A stretch of DNA of 64,000 nucleotides, taken from the NCBI GenBank assembly GCA_003991915.1, contig RQTK01000219.1:212030-276029 (forward strand), given 5' to 3'. The position numbers and the translations under genes are program-made. Position 1 is the first letter of the stretch, and each line of letters begins with the position of its first letter. A model generated the notes under the pieces. It was not told the origin of the DNA and did not search any database. It worked only from the letters and a program-made list of their open reading frames with translations. Below, one piece after another: positions 22,265 to 37,200 of the stretch. This DNA comes from Elysia chlorotica. Its lineage: Eukaryota; Mollusca; Gastropoda; Plakobranchidae.

Positions 22265-25200
22265 ATGGCTGCAGTTGTTCAAGATAGGTAAGTTGTAAAT
22301 TATTTATTCATTCATTCATTTGGCTATATTCAGGAAAGATCAACATGAAAAAGCACACCATTCTTCCCTGTTATGTGCTTACATTCTGAAACCTTCTGCC
22401 TTTCCAGTCTTTTATGTCATCCAACCTTCTTTTAATGTTTTGTAATAAATGAAGTCCTATTTTCAGAAGCAGACATACTACTTTATTTGTGTATTTTCTC
22501 TCTTCAACTTATTCAGCCCATCCAACCAAAAGGCCCATGGATGTGCTATCACATTTAACAGTTTTTAGTAACTTCCTGATTTTGCTCAGATTAAGGACTT
22601 TTGTCTCAGCCTGTCCCAGAGTCACCCAACCAGTAAAGAATAAGGTCATTCAATCAGGGTTTAAACCCACAACCTCCTGATTAGAAGTTGCACTCTCTAC
22701 TGACTGAGCTTCCTTGTCCCGCAATAAGAGCTTGCTCTTCAGATGTTAATTTTGAGAACATATTTTTGTTGCATATATATACATGTATCAGAATGGTTTA
22801 TGCCACACAAAAAAGATGCACCTAATTGACAGTTATAGATAACTCTGTACTGGTATAACTATAAGCTAACTTATTTGGAGACCATGTGAGTTGGTGTAAT
22901 CCATCATAAAAACTTTAAAATATTATAAAGAATATATAATGAAATAGAACTAATATATATTTTTTTTACTTCAGGCGCACAGCTGTGGTATTTGACAAAA
23001 GGTTAGAATCCCACTTCAGCCGGTGGAATGTCAACTTCACAGAGACGCCACACCGTGTAGCGGAAATTCTGAAGAGATGCAATCAGTTGAATCTTCTGGA
23101 GCGCTGCCTGAGAATTCCTGTAAGTTTGCTATTGAGATGTTATTCTTTTTCTATCCTGGGGGAGGGGTCTGTGAGAAGGAGTCGCACAATTTTTTGTTTA
23201 AAAAAAAAATTAATATCAAATAGGTTTCTCTAAATCTAATCCTGTAAAATTAAAAGTAATCTATCCAGCTCCAGGAGAAAAAATGAAAATGAAATTTCTT
23301 AAGTCAGTGTAATCTGCAATTTTGTAAAGTAGCACATATTTTGTCTATAATTAGAGAAAAATGCCTAACAAAGGATAAAATAGACAAGAAACACTGTTTT
23401 TCTGACGTTACATCAAGTTTCATTTTACTTGTCTTGAACCAAGGTGAGAGAGGCCACAGTTAAAGAGATTACAACCTACCACACTAAAGCTCACCTTGAT
23501 CTTTTGGAAAGCACAGCATCAATGAATGAAGCAGAGCTGAAAGAGATTTCTCAGAAATATGACTACATTTATTTCCATGAGGTATGTTCTGGGTTTGTTT
23601 TGTGGATTTCTTTCTCTTCCCCCAAGTTTTGAAAATTATTTGTACCTAAAAAATATTCTTTAAAGAGGCAAAAATAAGTAATGTTCTTCTCATTGTAATA
23701 AATATTTAAATTGGAACTTGTCTTACTTCATTAAATTGTGACAATAAAGAAAAGCCAGAGGGAGTGGGGGATAAATAAAAATGGTATATGTTGTTAAATT
23801 TAGGTAAGTTCACTGGGGGGAAATGTGCTCTTATAATGAATCAAATAAAATATACCTGAAAAATCAATGGCTCTGAGAAAATATAGATGGTATTTCTTTA
23901 TATCTCATTCTATCTTGTTTTTTGTTGTGTTTTTTCCTTCTCGCTCTTTAGAAATCTGCTGAAAATGCCAAACTCTCATTGGGTGGAGTCATAGATCTTA
24001 TTGACGCAGTAGTTTCTGACAAGGTAGGAATGTTGGTTTATTCTGTCATATATGTTGTATTTATTTCTTATTTCATTTCTCTGTAAGTTCTCTCTTTATA
24101 TTATTTAAGGATAATGTGACAAATGATAATGCTGGGTAAACATAAGGCTTATTAGCCTGTGTATCTCATTACCAGTTGTCGCACCAAAGTCTTAACTTGG
24201 GGATGCAGGCCTTGATAGACCCAGTTCATGATTTTTTAGCTGGAGAAACTTGATGTTAATGATGGTTTTGTTTTGTTTTTTGTACTGAGTTACTGGTGAG
24301 TATCAGGAGCATGAACCCATCCACCTTGCCAAGACAAGCCTAGACACACTCTTTCATAGTTCGACTTGTTATTTTATTGCAACATTTTTGTCTCTCTGGT
24401 AGGTAAGGAATGGCATGGCGATTGTGCGTCCTCCAGGTCACCACGCTATGAAAGAAGAATACTGCGGCTACTGCTATCTTGGGAACGTTTCTATTGCTGC
24501 TCAACTTATGTTGAACAAGTATGATCTGAAAAGGTATAAACTAACCAACGTGTCATAACACAATTTGTTATCGAAGTGTCATTTCCCCTTGTTAATTCTG
24601 ATGTACTTCACAAAAATCACAAAGTCCATTGTAGTAGTGCATGCGCAGTTACTGTTAAATGTTTATGATCGAATGAATCAAGTACTGACCTCATCTAGTC
24701 TTTTCAGTCTTGACTCACTGGACCCATTAAATCCTTATACATACTTACACAACATGAAGAACATAGCATTTTCTATTCTAAGCCTTAGCCTTCTTTAAAT
24801 ACAGCATAATCGTAAACATGGGAAGCTTAAAGGCTAAAAAAAAGTCAGTAGAACTTCTGGCTCACTACTAGGAGTCCATGATTTGATTTTCATTTGGTGC
24901 ACACATCATGATTATTCCTGAAAATCTGAACTCAGATGTACTTCACAAAAATCACAAAGTCCATTGTAGTAGTGCATGCGCAGTTACTGTTAAATGTTTA
25001 TGATCGAATGAATCAAGTACTGACCTCATTTAGTCTTATCAGTCTTGACTCACTGGGCTTGTTAAATCCTTATACATACTTAAACGACATGAAGAACATA
25101 GCATTTGCGCCGAGGTGGTTCAACTGCGGTTTAGACTTAACTTTAGCTTTTCATTTTAGGCATTGCATCTAACCTGAAATTAATAACAAAAAGCAAATAC

Positions 25201-28200
25201 GCCAAATAGCCATATCAAGATATCTAGACTAAATTGATCACACAACTAAGTCTGCTATGTATAGGCTACTCATATCACTGAGGCTACTAGATCTTCTCAC
25301 ACAAGGGCCTGGAATCCTGATGTTGACAAGCACTCACACCAGTTCAAACTACATACCTCGACTCAACCTGGGTTTAGCTAAACAACACTTTATTGTGTGA
25401 ATCAAGAAATAGCTAAAGCGCGACATATTTAACAATGTGAATTGACGCCTCCATATACCGTTCGTTTATTTTCATTATTCAAAAAAAGAAAAAAGGAGAA
25501 ATGACATTTACCTTTTTTTTTTAATAGCTATTTCATGGAATACATTCTACAGCACTCAAAGGTCTAAGTTTTTCACTTAGTAAGATAAACTTAGCAATGA
25601 AGTATGATGTCCAAGCATAACATTAATATTTTTTGTTAATGTATTTGTTCCCCTTTTTTGCGCTTGTTTTTTACTGTACATACTGCTCTTTTTCCAGGAT
25701 ACTGGTATTGGATTGGGACGTCCATCATGGGCAAGGCACACAGTACATGTTCTATGATGATCCAAGGTTAGTGAATGTATACATAATGCATCAACACAAA
25801 AGCACTAACAAGTACTGTCTATGTCGACTTTGGGTTTCTTCAAGAGGGATCAATAAAGTTCATCTTATCTTTTATTAACATGGCATGCATGTTGTTTCTA
25901 GGGTTGAAAAAAAAATGGTAAGGTCTTCTTGTTTCTTTCCTTCCCCCTCATTGTCAAAACAAGATAAGTATACTTTTATTGTCCATTGAAGAAAACTTAT
26001 CATCATGGTTACCAGGGCTACAAAAGAGGTAGATAGATAACAATTACGACATGAATTTAAAACATAAAGGCAAATGTATAAAAGATATAGAAAATGTATA
26101 TAGATATTTGTATGGGTTATGAGAATATTTAATATTACGCTGGTTAAAAGCACTGTAGGTACACACTACTTATTGTTTGATGAAAAAGTCTAAATGATGC
26201 ATATAGATGTATATATAAGAATGATCATTTAACACTACACTGGTTGCACAGTAGTAATATTATTATTTGAAAGAAACAGTGTAAAAGTATATAGATATGA
26301 TGTGTACAAAGAAATACAAATATAAGAAAAGTTGGTTTAACGTCCAACATCAGCACTATATAGGCTTCCATTTAGTTTAAAAATAACAATACTGTTTTCA
26401 CAGACTAAAAATTACGTATCACAGCACAATACAAAAGAAATCCTTTGTAATGTAAAAATAATGATAATTAAATTAGAACACCAAAAAACCATGTCGTCGC
26501 CACTGAACAGCACATTTAAGTTCTATGATTATTTCATGAAATATTGTTCGTTTGTTTTTTATGGTTTCAAAACATAACTTTTAAAAAAAATTTTAAAGAA
26601 TTCTTTTTTTTTCTCTCTCTTTTTTTTGCAGGGTTCTCTTTGTGTCCATTCATCGCTATGAGCATGGTAGAGAGTGGCCACATTTAAGGGAAGGAGACTA
26701 TGATTTCACTGGAGAAGGAACAGGGAAAGGATATAATATTAATGTACCTTTAAATGAGGTTTGCAGAAACATTCTTTTTATTCTTTTAACAGTGATCATG
26801 TGATGCCAATTTTACCTAAATTTACGCATTTTTTTTTTTGAACCCTTCAATTGTGGCTAGTATTTAGTGTGTGGTCAAGTTTCTATCCAAAAAAATATCC
26901 ACTTTGTCATCAAATAACTTGGAAATCAACATGTTTAGCTACAAATAGTAAGAATAAAAGTAGTAGGCAATTTATTCAGCTTTCAGAAAATGTATAGGTC
27001 TAAAACCCTCACACCAAAAATAAACCAGCTGCAGCAGATTCATGCAACAGAAAAAGTGAACATGAACTTCAAGAATGGGTACTTAGCTGGCATGGTTATT
27101 CAGGTCTCTTCATCAACTAGATCTACATCTAGATCTCCGTTTCTATTTACTTCTAACTCAACTGCTCTTGGCACTGGCTCACTAGGTCTAGATCTGGATC
27201 TAACTACTGCCTTCTCGCCTTCATTGTCTACTGCATCTACTGCCACTATCATCACTAACAATATCAAAATCATCATCACTATCACGATCTAAGACATCTA
27301 AAACTTGCTCTCGAGTAAGTAATTTCCTTCCTGATGAACCTGCTCCTTGATCAGATATTGTTAGAGATTGTGGCTTTCAAAGAAAATCCAGTGTCAACAG
27401 GTAAAGTATGAGCTGAAAATAGCTGTTATCTGCATTCAAAACAACACTGGGAGGAAGTGGGACTCTTTTTATTCGTCTAGGAATAGTTTCGATTCATTAG
27501 GCGGTGTACAGAAGCTTTAGTCAGACATAAAATAAACCCTCTTTTAATCGCCCGTAACACTATACAAGTGATCAAAGGGTCGTAAACACGTCTAGGATTA
27601 AAAATTTGGTAAGTCTAAGTAAAAAAAGTCTATCAAGTGGTTATATCTTGTGATTCAGTGCGTTTCAGCTTTACACTAAAAGGTTCAGTAAAAAAATAAG
27701 GATCCAATTGGCATCACTACTTTAATCTTACTCAAGTTATATAAATAAAGAGACAGACAGATTAAAGTTGTGATGCCCATTTGATCCTTAAAAATTAAAA
27801 GGTTCAGAAAATCTTAAGAACATTTATCATACAGGCTTAGAACTTTTTCATATTTATGCAGACATGTGTCTGTTGACGAATGTATACCTTGTATTTTATA
27901 ACATGTTTTGGGGTAGCATTTTTATTTGTTTTATTTAGAAATGTTTTTTTCAACTTTGTTACTTGTGTAGCAGTTTAACAGAATGTATCTCATTACAATC
28001 CTCCCTATTCAGCCAATGCTTTAGTCTAAATCATTTTTTAAATTAAAGCATTGTGACAGAAGAAAGTGATCACTAACCATGCCCAGTGTGAATTTCTTCC
28101 GAAAAGGTTTTATATTATTGTTTTTGTATAAAAACATTTTGGATTTCTGCTACACATATGCTAGTAGGTGAAATAAACCTGAGCTTTGAAAAAGATTCTT

Positions 28201-31200
28201 GCTTTTGTAAAAGTTTGTTTTTGTTTTTATTTGCTGGTTTTTCAGATTGGCTGTGATAATAGTGATTATTTGGCAATCATGTTCAACCTTCTCCTGCCAA
28301 TATTTTATCAGGTAGTAACAATTGAATTTTAGGATGATGCAATAACAAATCCTTTTTAATAGGTATTGGTTGCACTTTACTTTTATTTCTTTTTACAATT
28401 TAAAGAATGAAATTTGGCCTTTATTGTTTTTAAAGTTATAAATGACATTAAAGATTTAGTTATCAGTAAACATTGGTGATTTTTTTTAATTACCAAGGGC
28501 AGTTATTTTAATGATTTTTTTTCCATACAGATAGTTTAATGTAAAACATGCCCCCTTAAGTTACATGTTTCATCGAAAAGTCAGATATTTTGACTCATGG
28601 TCAAATTTTTTAAAATCAGCATTTGGTGAATATCTGTCTCTAAGTAATTGAAACAGTGCTTTTAAATGGTACAGCTTCATGGCGAAATCTATTAAAATCT
28701 GTTGAAACCCGTCAAAACCTTATGAATCTTCTACAAAACATGGTGAAATCATAAAGATGGGCTTGAGGACCACTTACACGTGATCTTTTTTTTACCTTCA
28801 CGCTATTAGGCAGTTTCGAGATGTTCCTGAATTTGGAAGTCAGCAATAAATGGGGTTTTGTTGGGTTTTCTTCCTTGCCAGTTTGATCCTGAGCTGGTTC
28901 TGGTATCTGCCGGCTTTGACTGTGCCATAGGCTGTCCAGAGGTAGGTTCAACACTAGTTATTGAACTACTCAGGTGGATAAATTGATTGTCCAGGCTACG
29001 TTAGCCTTGAATAAATTGATTATGGCAATGAATAAAGAAAAGTTTGAGATCAGTTATTTCTGTCTTTTAGAAATTAAGTTCACACTGACTTCATCTCTAA
29101 ATGTTGCATACATTTTTCTTTCTGACTATTTTATATTATTACTTTGAGTATCAAGTGTAACTGAATTGTTGTTATGTTGAGAACCTATATATTTGTCTCT
29201 CTTGCATTTACCAGGGTGAAATGATGGTCAGTCCAGCCTGTTTTGCTCACTTTATAAATCTACTGAAACCTCTGGCCAAGGGCAAGCTAGCTCTTATATT
29301 AGAGGTGAGTATCAAATAGTGTGGTACATTTTGTATCTCTTTAGTGTATATCTGTATTGGTTTATTATTACCATTTTACTTTTATGAATATCTATCTTCA
29401 TTTCCCAATGAAAAACTTTAAAAACTAAAAATTATATCCTTTTACTACTTTTGGTTGTTGTAACTGTCATGAATGATGGTCTTCACGTTTGTGCTTTTAT
29501 TTCAGGGTGGCTACAATCTCAAATCATTATCAGAATCTACAGCCTTATCCCTGCGAGCGTTACTTGATGATCCAACACCTTTAATCTCACCCATAATTGC
29601 ACCAAAGAACAGGTTTGTGCGAATTATGAAATATACTATTCAATTACTTTTACAGCAAGGGAATGTTTGTACAAAATGAGATTGATTTTTAAGCAGTGAA
29701 AATTTACCAGCACTAATGGAAAACAAAATTGTTGTCAAATTGTCAAACAAAATTGTTGTCAAATTGTCAAACAAAATTGTTGTGTGTATAATTGCCCTTA
29801 TTTCAAATTTGCATTTACTTTTCAAATTTCTCTTTTCTGAATAATAATTTGTAACAATTTATTTGAAATGTTTATATGCCCCTGTCTCTATGGTACAGAA
29901 ATTGTCAGACATAAGTCTTGGGTCTGGTCTGCAAGACGGTCTTGCTGACAAAGGACGTTCTATCCAAATTGCTTTTTGAGCCTGTGGCCCATTTTCTAAT
30001 CCTGCAGTGTAACTGAATCCATTCTGAACTGTATCAAAGTGATGCACCAGCACTGGTCGTGCCTGCAGTACCAGGACTTTGTGGAGCCACGGAAAGTCCG
30101 AGCAGAGATCTATCCGTACCAGGGAGTTTTGCATCTACCCCCAGTGTCAGTGATCTAGCTCAGTGCAATCAGCATTATTTTCTTCATTGGTGAAATAAGT
30201 CTGTAAACAATAAAGCCACAGATAAGACAAATATAATATCGAGATAATCTGGTAGGCGTAATGAAACTAACTGAGAAAAGAAAAAGAAAATTTGTATCAA
30301 GATCTACCTTGAAGTTGATCTTTCAATAACTTCCTTTCCTGAGTATCTTTTGTTTGAACCTGACTCTATTTTGCAACACAAGTTATCTGAAAATAAAACT
30401 TGAATGTGTCAGGAAACAAAATGTTTTATTATCCTTCTAGGACTAGTGCACAAGTGTGGAGAAAACTCTAATTTATAGCATATAAGCATTTTCAATCATC
30501 TCACTATATATTTGATATTGATAATTTTTGTTATCATTTAATTAAAACTCATGGATGCTTGTGCTTTCTCTATATTTTTCACTTTGCAGAAAAGATGTTG
30601 AGTTCTACACCTCCCAAAATCGGCCAAAGATTTATCCTTTGATTCAGGATTGTGCAAATGATATTCCTCTTCACACAAAAGAAGAGTTGGATCGCATGAT
30701 TGAGCAGCTGGTGCAAAACACATCCTTATTGGTGCCGAAAGATAGGTAGGTTGGTATGGAAACAAATTCAATATGGCCATTTTATTAAGATTCTGATTTT
30801 TTTTCTTTAAGATTCATTTAGAGAAGATAAAATGCAAGAGTGTGCTTAAAATGATCTGTGAACTTCAGCGTTCTTAGTGCAGTCAAAAATGTTCATGAGC
30901 TAGATTTTATTTTTTTTGTTTTTGTCTGTATTGTTTCATTAATTTTTTCTCCCTCTTCAAATTTACATAAAAAATATTGTCAAAGAATTAGATCAGATTG
31001 CATTAAGCACTGTGGTACTAGTAATAAAGAGAGGGGAACATGCACAAGAATATGCTAAAATAATCTGTAAACTTAAGGTGGCGATTTTCTCGTTTTCTAC
31101 TCTGGTGTCACTAGCCATAAAGACTTGTAAATTTATATGTTTTTTTCCCTCCTGTATGAAGGCTTGGTTTTGCTTGTGAGAATGGAAGCTCGGCTCCAAT

Positions 31201-34200
31201 TCTGGGACACCTTAGAAGTAAAGAGCTGTGGGCTGGCTATTCTAGTTTACAGGTCAGTACACCTTCAGGAGCCCTGATCTCACCTTAGATTGTTCAATGG
31301 GTGTGTATTTGCCAACTACCAACTTATCCTGTTTTGTTTAATTGCATCTTTGTTCCCTTGCCCATCCAGTTTTTTTGTTTTTTTTTTCATATTATGAATT
31401 TCACCTTAGTATCAATTTCACATTATTTATTATTTAACTTCACTTCTTAGAAGAACAGTCTCCTGCAGTTCTGTTTGGTTCAGGGGTGCTTGTGGGTTCT
31501 TCTGTTGGTAAATGACACATATATGGAAGAACATGGTTTTCAGTAAGGTCCAATGTTCAGTGGAAAAGTTTTGTAAGCTTGATAAATTAAACTTCTATTG
31601 TACAAAAAAAGTTAGCTTTATGATTATGTAAAAAATTGCTGCAAATATCATTTCAAAACGTTTTACTATTTAACCCTCTTTTCTATTTTTCAAATGTAGA
31701 CTACCTCACTGCATTCTGGCTCTGCCTCTGACTGTATCAAAACATCCATGGATTCCATTTTATCAAACGAGGTAAACAACGACAACAAAAACAGAATATT
31801 GATAACATAAATAGCATTGATGGGAAACTTATTTTATCTTTTATATGTGAAATAGGACTGAGAGTTAAGGGAATATAACTTCCTATAAGATAGATAGTCT
31901 TTAATTTGTGAGACTTTTAGATTCTTAGATATAGCTTTGGGTGTCTCTATCATTGTTTGACTGCTTGTTTGTTTCTAAAGGCGTGTAATTTTCTGTCTGA
32001 CAGGTTCGTAGTTGTTTGTGTTGCCTGCAGTCAGAGCCCCAGCACCCACCTGTGAATGGCAAACCCATGAACGGAAATTCTCACGCAGGGCCAAGCCTAG
32101 TCAATTTGATCCAGCAGCATGCTATAGACTCTAAAACTGTGAATAGGTAAACATTTAATCATGGTAAATTATCATTACAATTTACCTCAGAGCACCCGTG
32201 TGAGAACTGGGGATGTATTTGTAACACTTGTTTCCATCCTAATCGTTCTGAATGTACAGTGAGTTCAGATTGGGGAGTCAGATAGATAAGTTGGTAGTAG
32301 TTTGGACTGACAAGGTTCAAATCTCAGCTGGTGCCCCTGTCTGGTGTTCTTTGGCAATCAGTTCAACTTATAGAATGCTACATTCACAGTTTCAATTATC
32401 ATGGGTGAAACAATGATGTAAAAAAAAACAAGAAGGAAAAAAAACACAGTTAGAAGAATTCATTTACACACAGTTTTAAATTCTATAAATTTTTTACTCC
32501 CAATTTTGTAATAACCAAACTCACTTGGTGTTTGGTTCCTTTTCTCTACAGTATGAACATGTATTTTTAAAACTGTCAGTCATTTAGCTTATGGAAAATA
32601 GACTGGAATACTTCATATGATTTGGTTTATGATGGACAAAATGTTAGATGGCAGGATTAGGTTGTCTTGCCCCTGACTTGTCACAATTTAAGATGTTAAA
32701 ATACCAATGCATCAGGCATTTTCATCAAAGAAATTCTTAGACTGGGATTAATCTATTGTATTGGTCTACCAGGAGTGTCAATAAATTGCAACTTAAAGGC
32801 AATGCCATTAGTTTAGTGAGAGTGTAAATAAATTATGTTGATCGCTCATTGTCCTTTCACTACTTTATGTTGATTTTGTCTTTTATTCATGTCTTATTGT
32901 TTCAGAATTGTTATCATCGACCTCTGTCCTGACTTGCCTTCCTATCAAGATACCAGCAAATCTTCCTCCAGGTTAGAATCATGCAGTGGTGGGGCTCTTG
33001 GTTGGATCATGTGAAATCTGGTCCACCAATTTATATTGCAACCTGCCATAAGCCTTGTGAAAAAAAAAAAGAATATTTCCAAATCTTTGGATATCTGTCT
33101 TTTGGACTGGACATGGCAAAAAATGCATCCATTGTAACCTTTTTCTCTAGGATCAGATGTTGATCAATCCATAGTTGAACATGAGAGTTTAATCATATTC
33201 TTTTTTGTCTTTTGAAATTGTTCTTTCTTTAGATGGGTTTTTTTTTTTTTTTGAGCATTGACAAATTTATTTAAAATAATCAACGTTCAAATAATCAAAT
33301 ATAAATTTAGAAATACATGCAATACAATAAAATAGAATATACCCAAATAATGCAATATGAAGCTTTTCTTTAAAATCTCCTCTCTCATGCAACGTGGGTG
33401 TCATTTATCTTAGATTTATTTTTCCAATCAGCTATAATCATTAATGTTAACACTTCCTTTGATTTTGTGTTTATTTTATCCTCCCCTGTCATACCAGCGT
33501 GCTTTACATTTCTTTGCGAGTGACGAGTTACGAGAATGAGGAGCCACATATTTCACCTGGCGCCGTGGATATTCCTCTGTCACAGGCAAGTGCTGTGGAA
33601 TTCATCTGTGGCAGCACATTGTGTATGTTATGCTATTGATGGTAAACAAAAGGGGAACAAACCTTATGACTAAATTCATTCTACTCTAATATGTTTTGAT
33701 CAAATGCGTTCCTTGACTTTCTTGTATAGGAGGCTAGAATTGAGCGAAATGTGTTTTAAGAATTCCTTTTGAGGGAACTGAGTGAGTAGAGACTGGAGAA
33801 AGGGAAGGATATAGCTCAGGTAATTTAGAGTGTGATGCTTATCCATGCTCCATGCACTGGAAATCTACAATGATTGGAGACAGTAAGTCTCAAAGAGAGG
33901 AAGAACAATAGCATGATGGTTGATTACAAATGTAAAAAAAATATATGGCACATACTTTTACAAGGAATATGGATTGACCTATTAACTGCTTTGTTACTTA
34001 ACTAAGTAGATAATATCACAAAATATGTGTGCTTGTGTTGCAAGATGCTTTCTGAAATGCTTATTTTGAGATGAAAAAAATGCCATTAACACAGTATTGT
34101 TTAAGCTATGAAAAGTCTTTGAAATCTTTAGTGATTGGTATCTAGTTTTGAATCCAGTTTTTTTTTTTTACTATCAAACTTTAATCAACATTTTCATCTA

Positions 34201-37200
34201 ATCATTAAAATTTAAAAAATTAACAAAATCAAGATTACATTTATAATTTCTTTGTCAGGACATCAGCTTAATTCATGGAACTAGTTGTATTGGCATTTCT
34301 CATTGGCGAACGTAAAATATTGTGGGTTACATGTCACGCTGTGTTTAACTAATCAAAGGCCTTTTTTTCCTCCATTTTTTGCCTGAAAAGAGCTGATCAT
34401 TTATTCTTAAAATCTTTATATTGCTTTTTATTTTATTTTTTGGCTCTATCTTTATTGTGTATTTTATTTCAGGAAGTGACCAGTTCTCCTGACTTCATAG
34501 CTGTATTCTTGCAAATCGTCATGCCAATTGCATATGAGGTAATTTGTTTATTTTTTTTATAGCAGAGAAACATTTTTTGGCAAGCTCCTTCTATATTCCA
34601 TATATGTCCAACATTCAGAAATGTGCTTAACACCTAAGTGCAATTGTATTTTGTCTAAATTACAAATTTATATAAATAACTATCATTGTTTTTGAAACTT
34701 CTCAGGATGAAATATTTTAGAGACATCTTAATTTAAAGTCATCATTAAGTCATGAACATTGATGGAAAAGAAGAGGCAAGGCTGTTACTGCATTTAGGGT
34801 CTGCAGCTGCTGTGCCTCAGGTAATCGGGATAAATTATGTTGTTTGTGCAGGAATGGAGAAAAAAAAGTTCATTTTGTTTTCTTTGTATCCTTTTCAGTT
34901 CTGTCCTGAGCTCGTCTTCTTCAAGCTGAATGACATGAAAACCTTACCAACGGTAATGTGGCTCTAGAGGCAAATTAGAGGATTCATGTGTTTTGTTTTA
35001 TTTTACCATTTTTCCCTGCACTTTTTTTTTGCTTTAAAAAAATCAATAGTACATTGTTTCACAAAGCTATTGAAAAATTGTACATGTTTTGGATATGACT
35101 ATTTGTTGTTGTTGTTGTTGTTGATGATCTCATTATAATGCTGCATAATAGATAAAAATATCCAGCTTTTAAAAAAATTGTATTGCCCAAAAATAAGATT
35201 TGAGAAATAAAGAAGACTTGTTAATTCTTTTATGAATAGGAGGCATTACAGTCATCTACAGTTGCTGAAGTTTGTAAATGTTTGTGTGTGTCTGTTTTTA
35301 TAATTCGGAAGGCAGTATTTGTATTTTTGTATTCACTTATTCTGAAAAGCTTTAGAGCTAATTTTTATCAAACATATTTTTAATTTTAACGTATTCTTCC
35401 TGCCTATCTGACAGTGTATGGACAAAGCATGCTTGGGCCACATCACTCAACAGCTACTGGGTCTAGCAAATGGCAGGATGATCATTCTTACAAGAGACGC
35501 GGGTCCATCTGAGGAAACTCAAGGCCACGACTCCACGTCCTCTGGCAGCTCCGAGAAACCAAGCAGCGGAGACAATGGATCAGGAGAGAGTGAGACAACG
35601 AGCGAAGCCGTAGAGACAAAGTGTGGTCAGACTGAAGCAGGAGCTGAAGGTTGGTTCACTAAACACTCATTCAGTTTTTTCCCCGTTAAATCTGATTAAA
35701 ACAGAGGTTCATTTGTCCCTTTTAGTGAATATATTTTATATATTTTATATATTTATTTATATATAATTATATATATATATATCGGGACGCCTCAGCAATC
35801 TCTGCAATGTGCTTGATGAATGATCTCCATTGATCTCGTTCCTGTTTTTATTATTATTATTATTATCATCATGATTTTTTTTAAATATTATTATCAATTA
35901 GATGTGTAATAATTACGATAACTATCCTTATTCAGTGTTGGAGCTACTGGAAGAGTGTGTGGAGGTTGTCGCAGGTGCCAGTTGTAAGAGGTTACAGGCA
36001 GACCCACCCTCTGAGAGGTAAGTGTAGGCTTCTCAGTCACATCTTATTATGTTGTTGTTGGGGTTTTTTTCTTTTTTTTTTTAACCTTTGGTGTGGCTGT
36101 TGTCAGTTTTGTGGTAAAGCTTCCTTTTACATACTGGAAAAAGGTAAGAATGCTTCCATTACAAAATGTAGGATTTTTTTTTTTTTTTTTTTTTGGAATG
36201 CGTGGATACAAAACCAAGATTTGACACTTTTTGTGTAAATATTTCTTTGCATTTTTTCAAATTTACAAAAGATTTGACCCTTATGAGTTAAGCCAGTATG
36301 AAAATTACATTTTCTGCCTGAAATAAATTTATTGACTGAATTCACTAACACAATATTAAAAAAATGGATGTAAAACATTTTGATATCACACCATAGCATG
36401 TATATTTTTCAAGGACGGCTCATTCTGCTGAAACCCACATTAGTTGTATTGCAAGATAAACCCTTTTCTTTCTTGACACCTTTAGAAAATAGTCCATTTT
36501 TTTCAACATTTATGGACGAGTTTGTAAAAGCTAGAAGTCTTTTAGAAAAGTAGCTATTTTAATCTGTCGAGAAATCAAATAATTTTTTCACTGCTGATTT
36601 AAAAAGAAAAAGAAATATCGAAAATGCATCACCCCCCTCTATTATGGTTTGTATTTATTTGCCTTGTGTTCTTTTTATAATAATCATCATTCAATGTGTT
36701 TGATTTTTTTTTCAGCACTGCATCCATGATAAGAAAATCTCAGGATAAACTAAAGGAGTTCTGGTCTGTACTCCAGTTTAGAGGTAAGTTAATTTTTTTT
36801 CTAGGTTGAATTTCCTAGTTTTTCCTTCTTTCATTAACCAATTTTAGCCTTAAAGAGAGCTGATTTTATACATGTTTTTACAATTGTTTTATTACTTTAG
36901 CAGGGGACAGGTTCGAAGTTGATATTTCTTCTAAGTCATTTAGTTAAAATAAAATGTGTATTAATCAGGGTCTAATGACTTGATTCCCATGATATTGTCA
37001 GAGGAAAAAGAACCAAACACAACTATTTGTGTCTTATTTTTAACTAATTTTTGACCGTTTATGGCTTTGGTTTACATTACTACATATTTTATTTCATGTG
37101 TTTCTTTTGATTAGAGTTTGTTGAGAAAAAGTAAGTGTTCCTGTCAATTGAAGACTTTTTCTTGTAGCTTGCTCACAAATCAAGACTGTAAAAACAGTAA

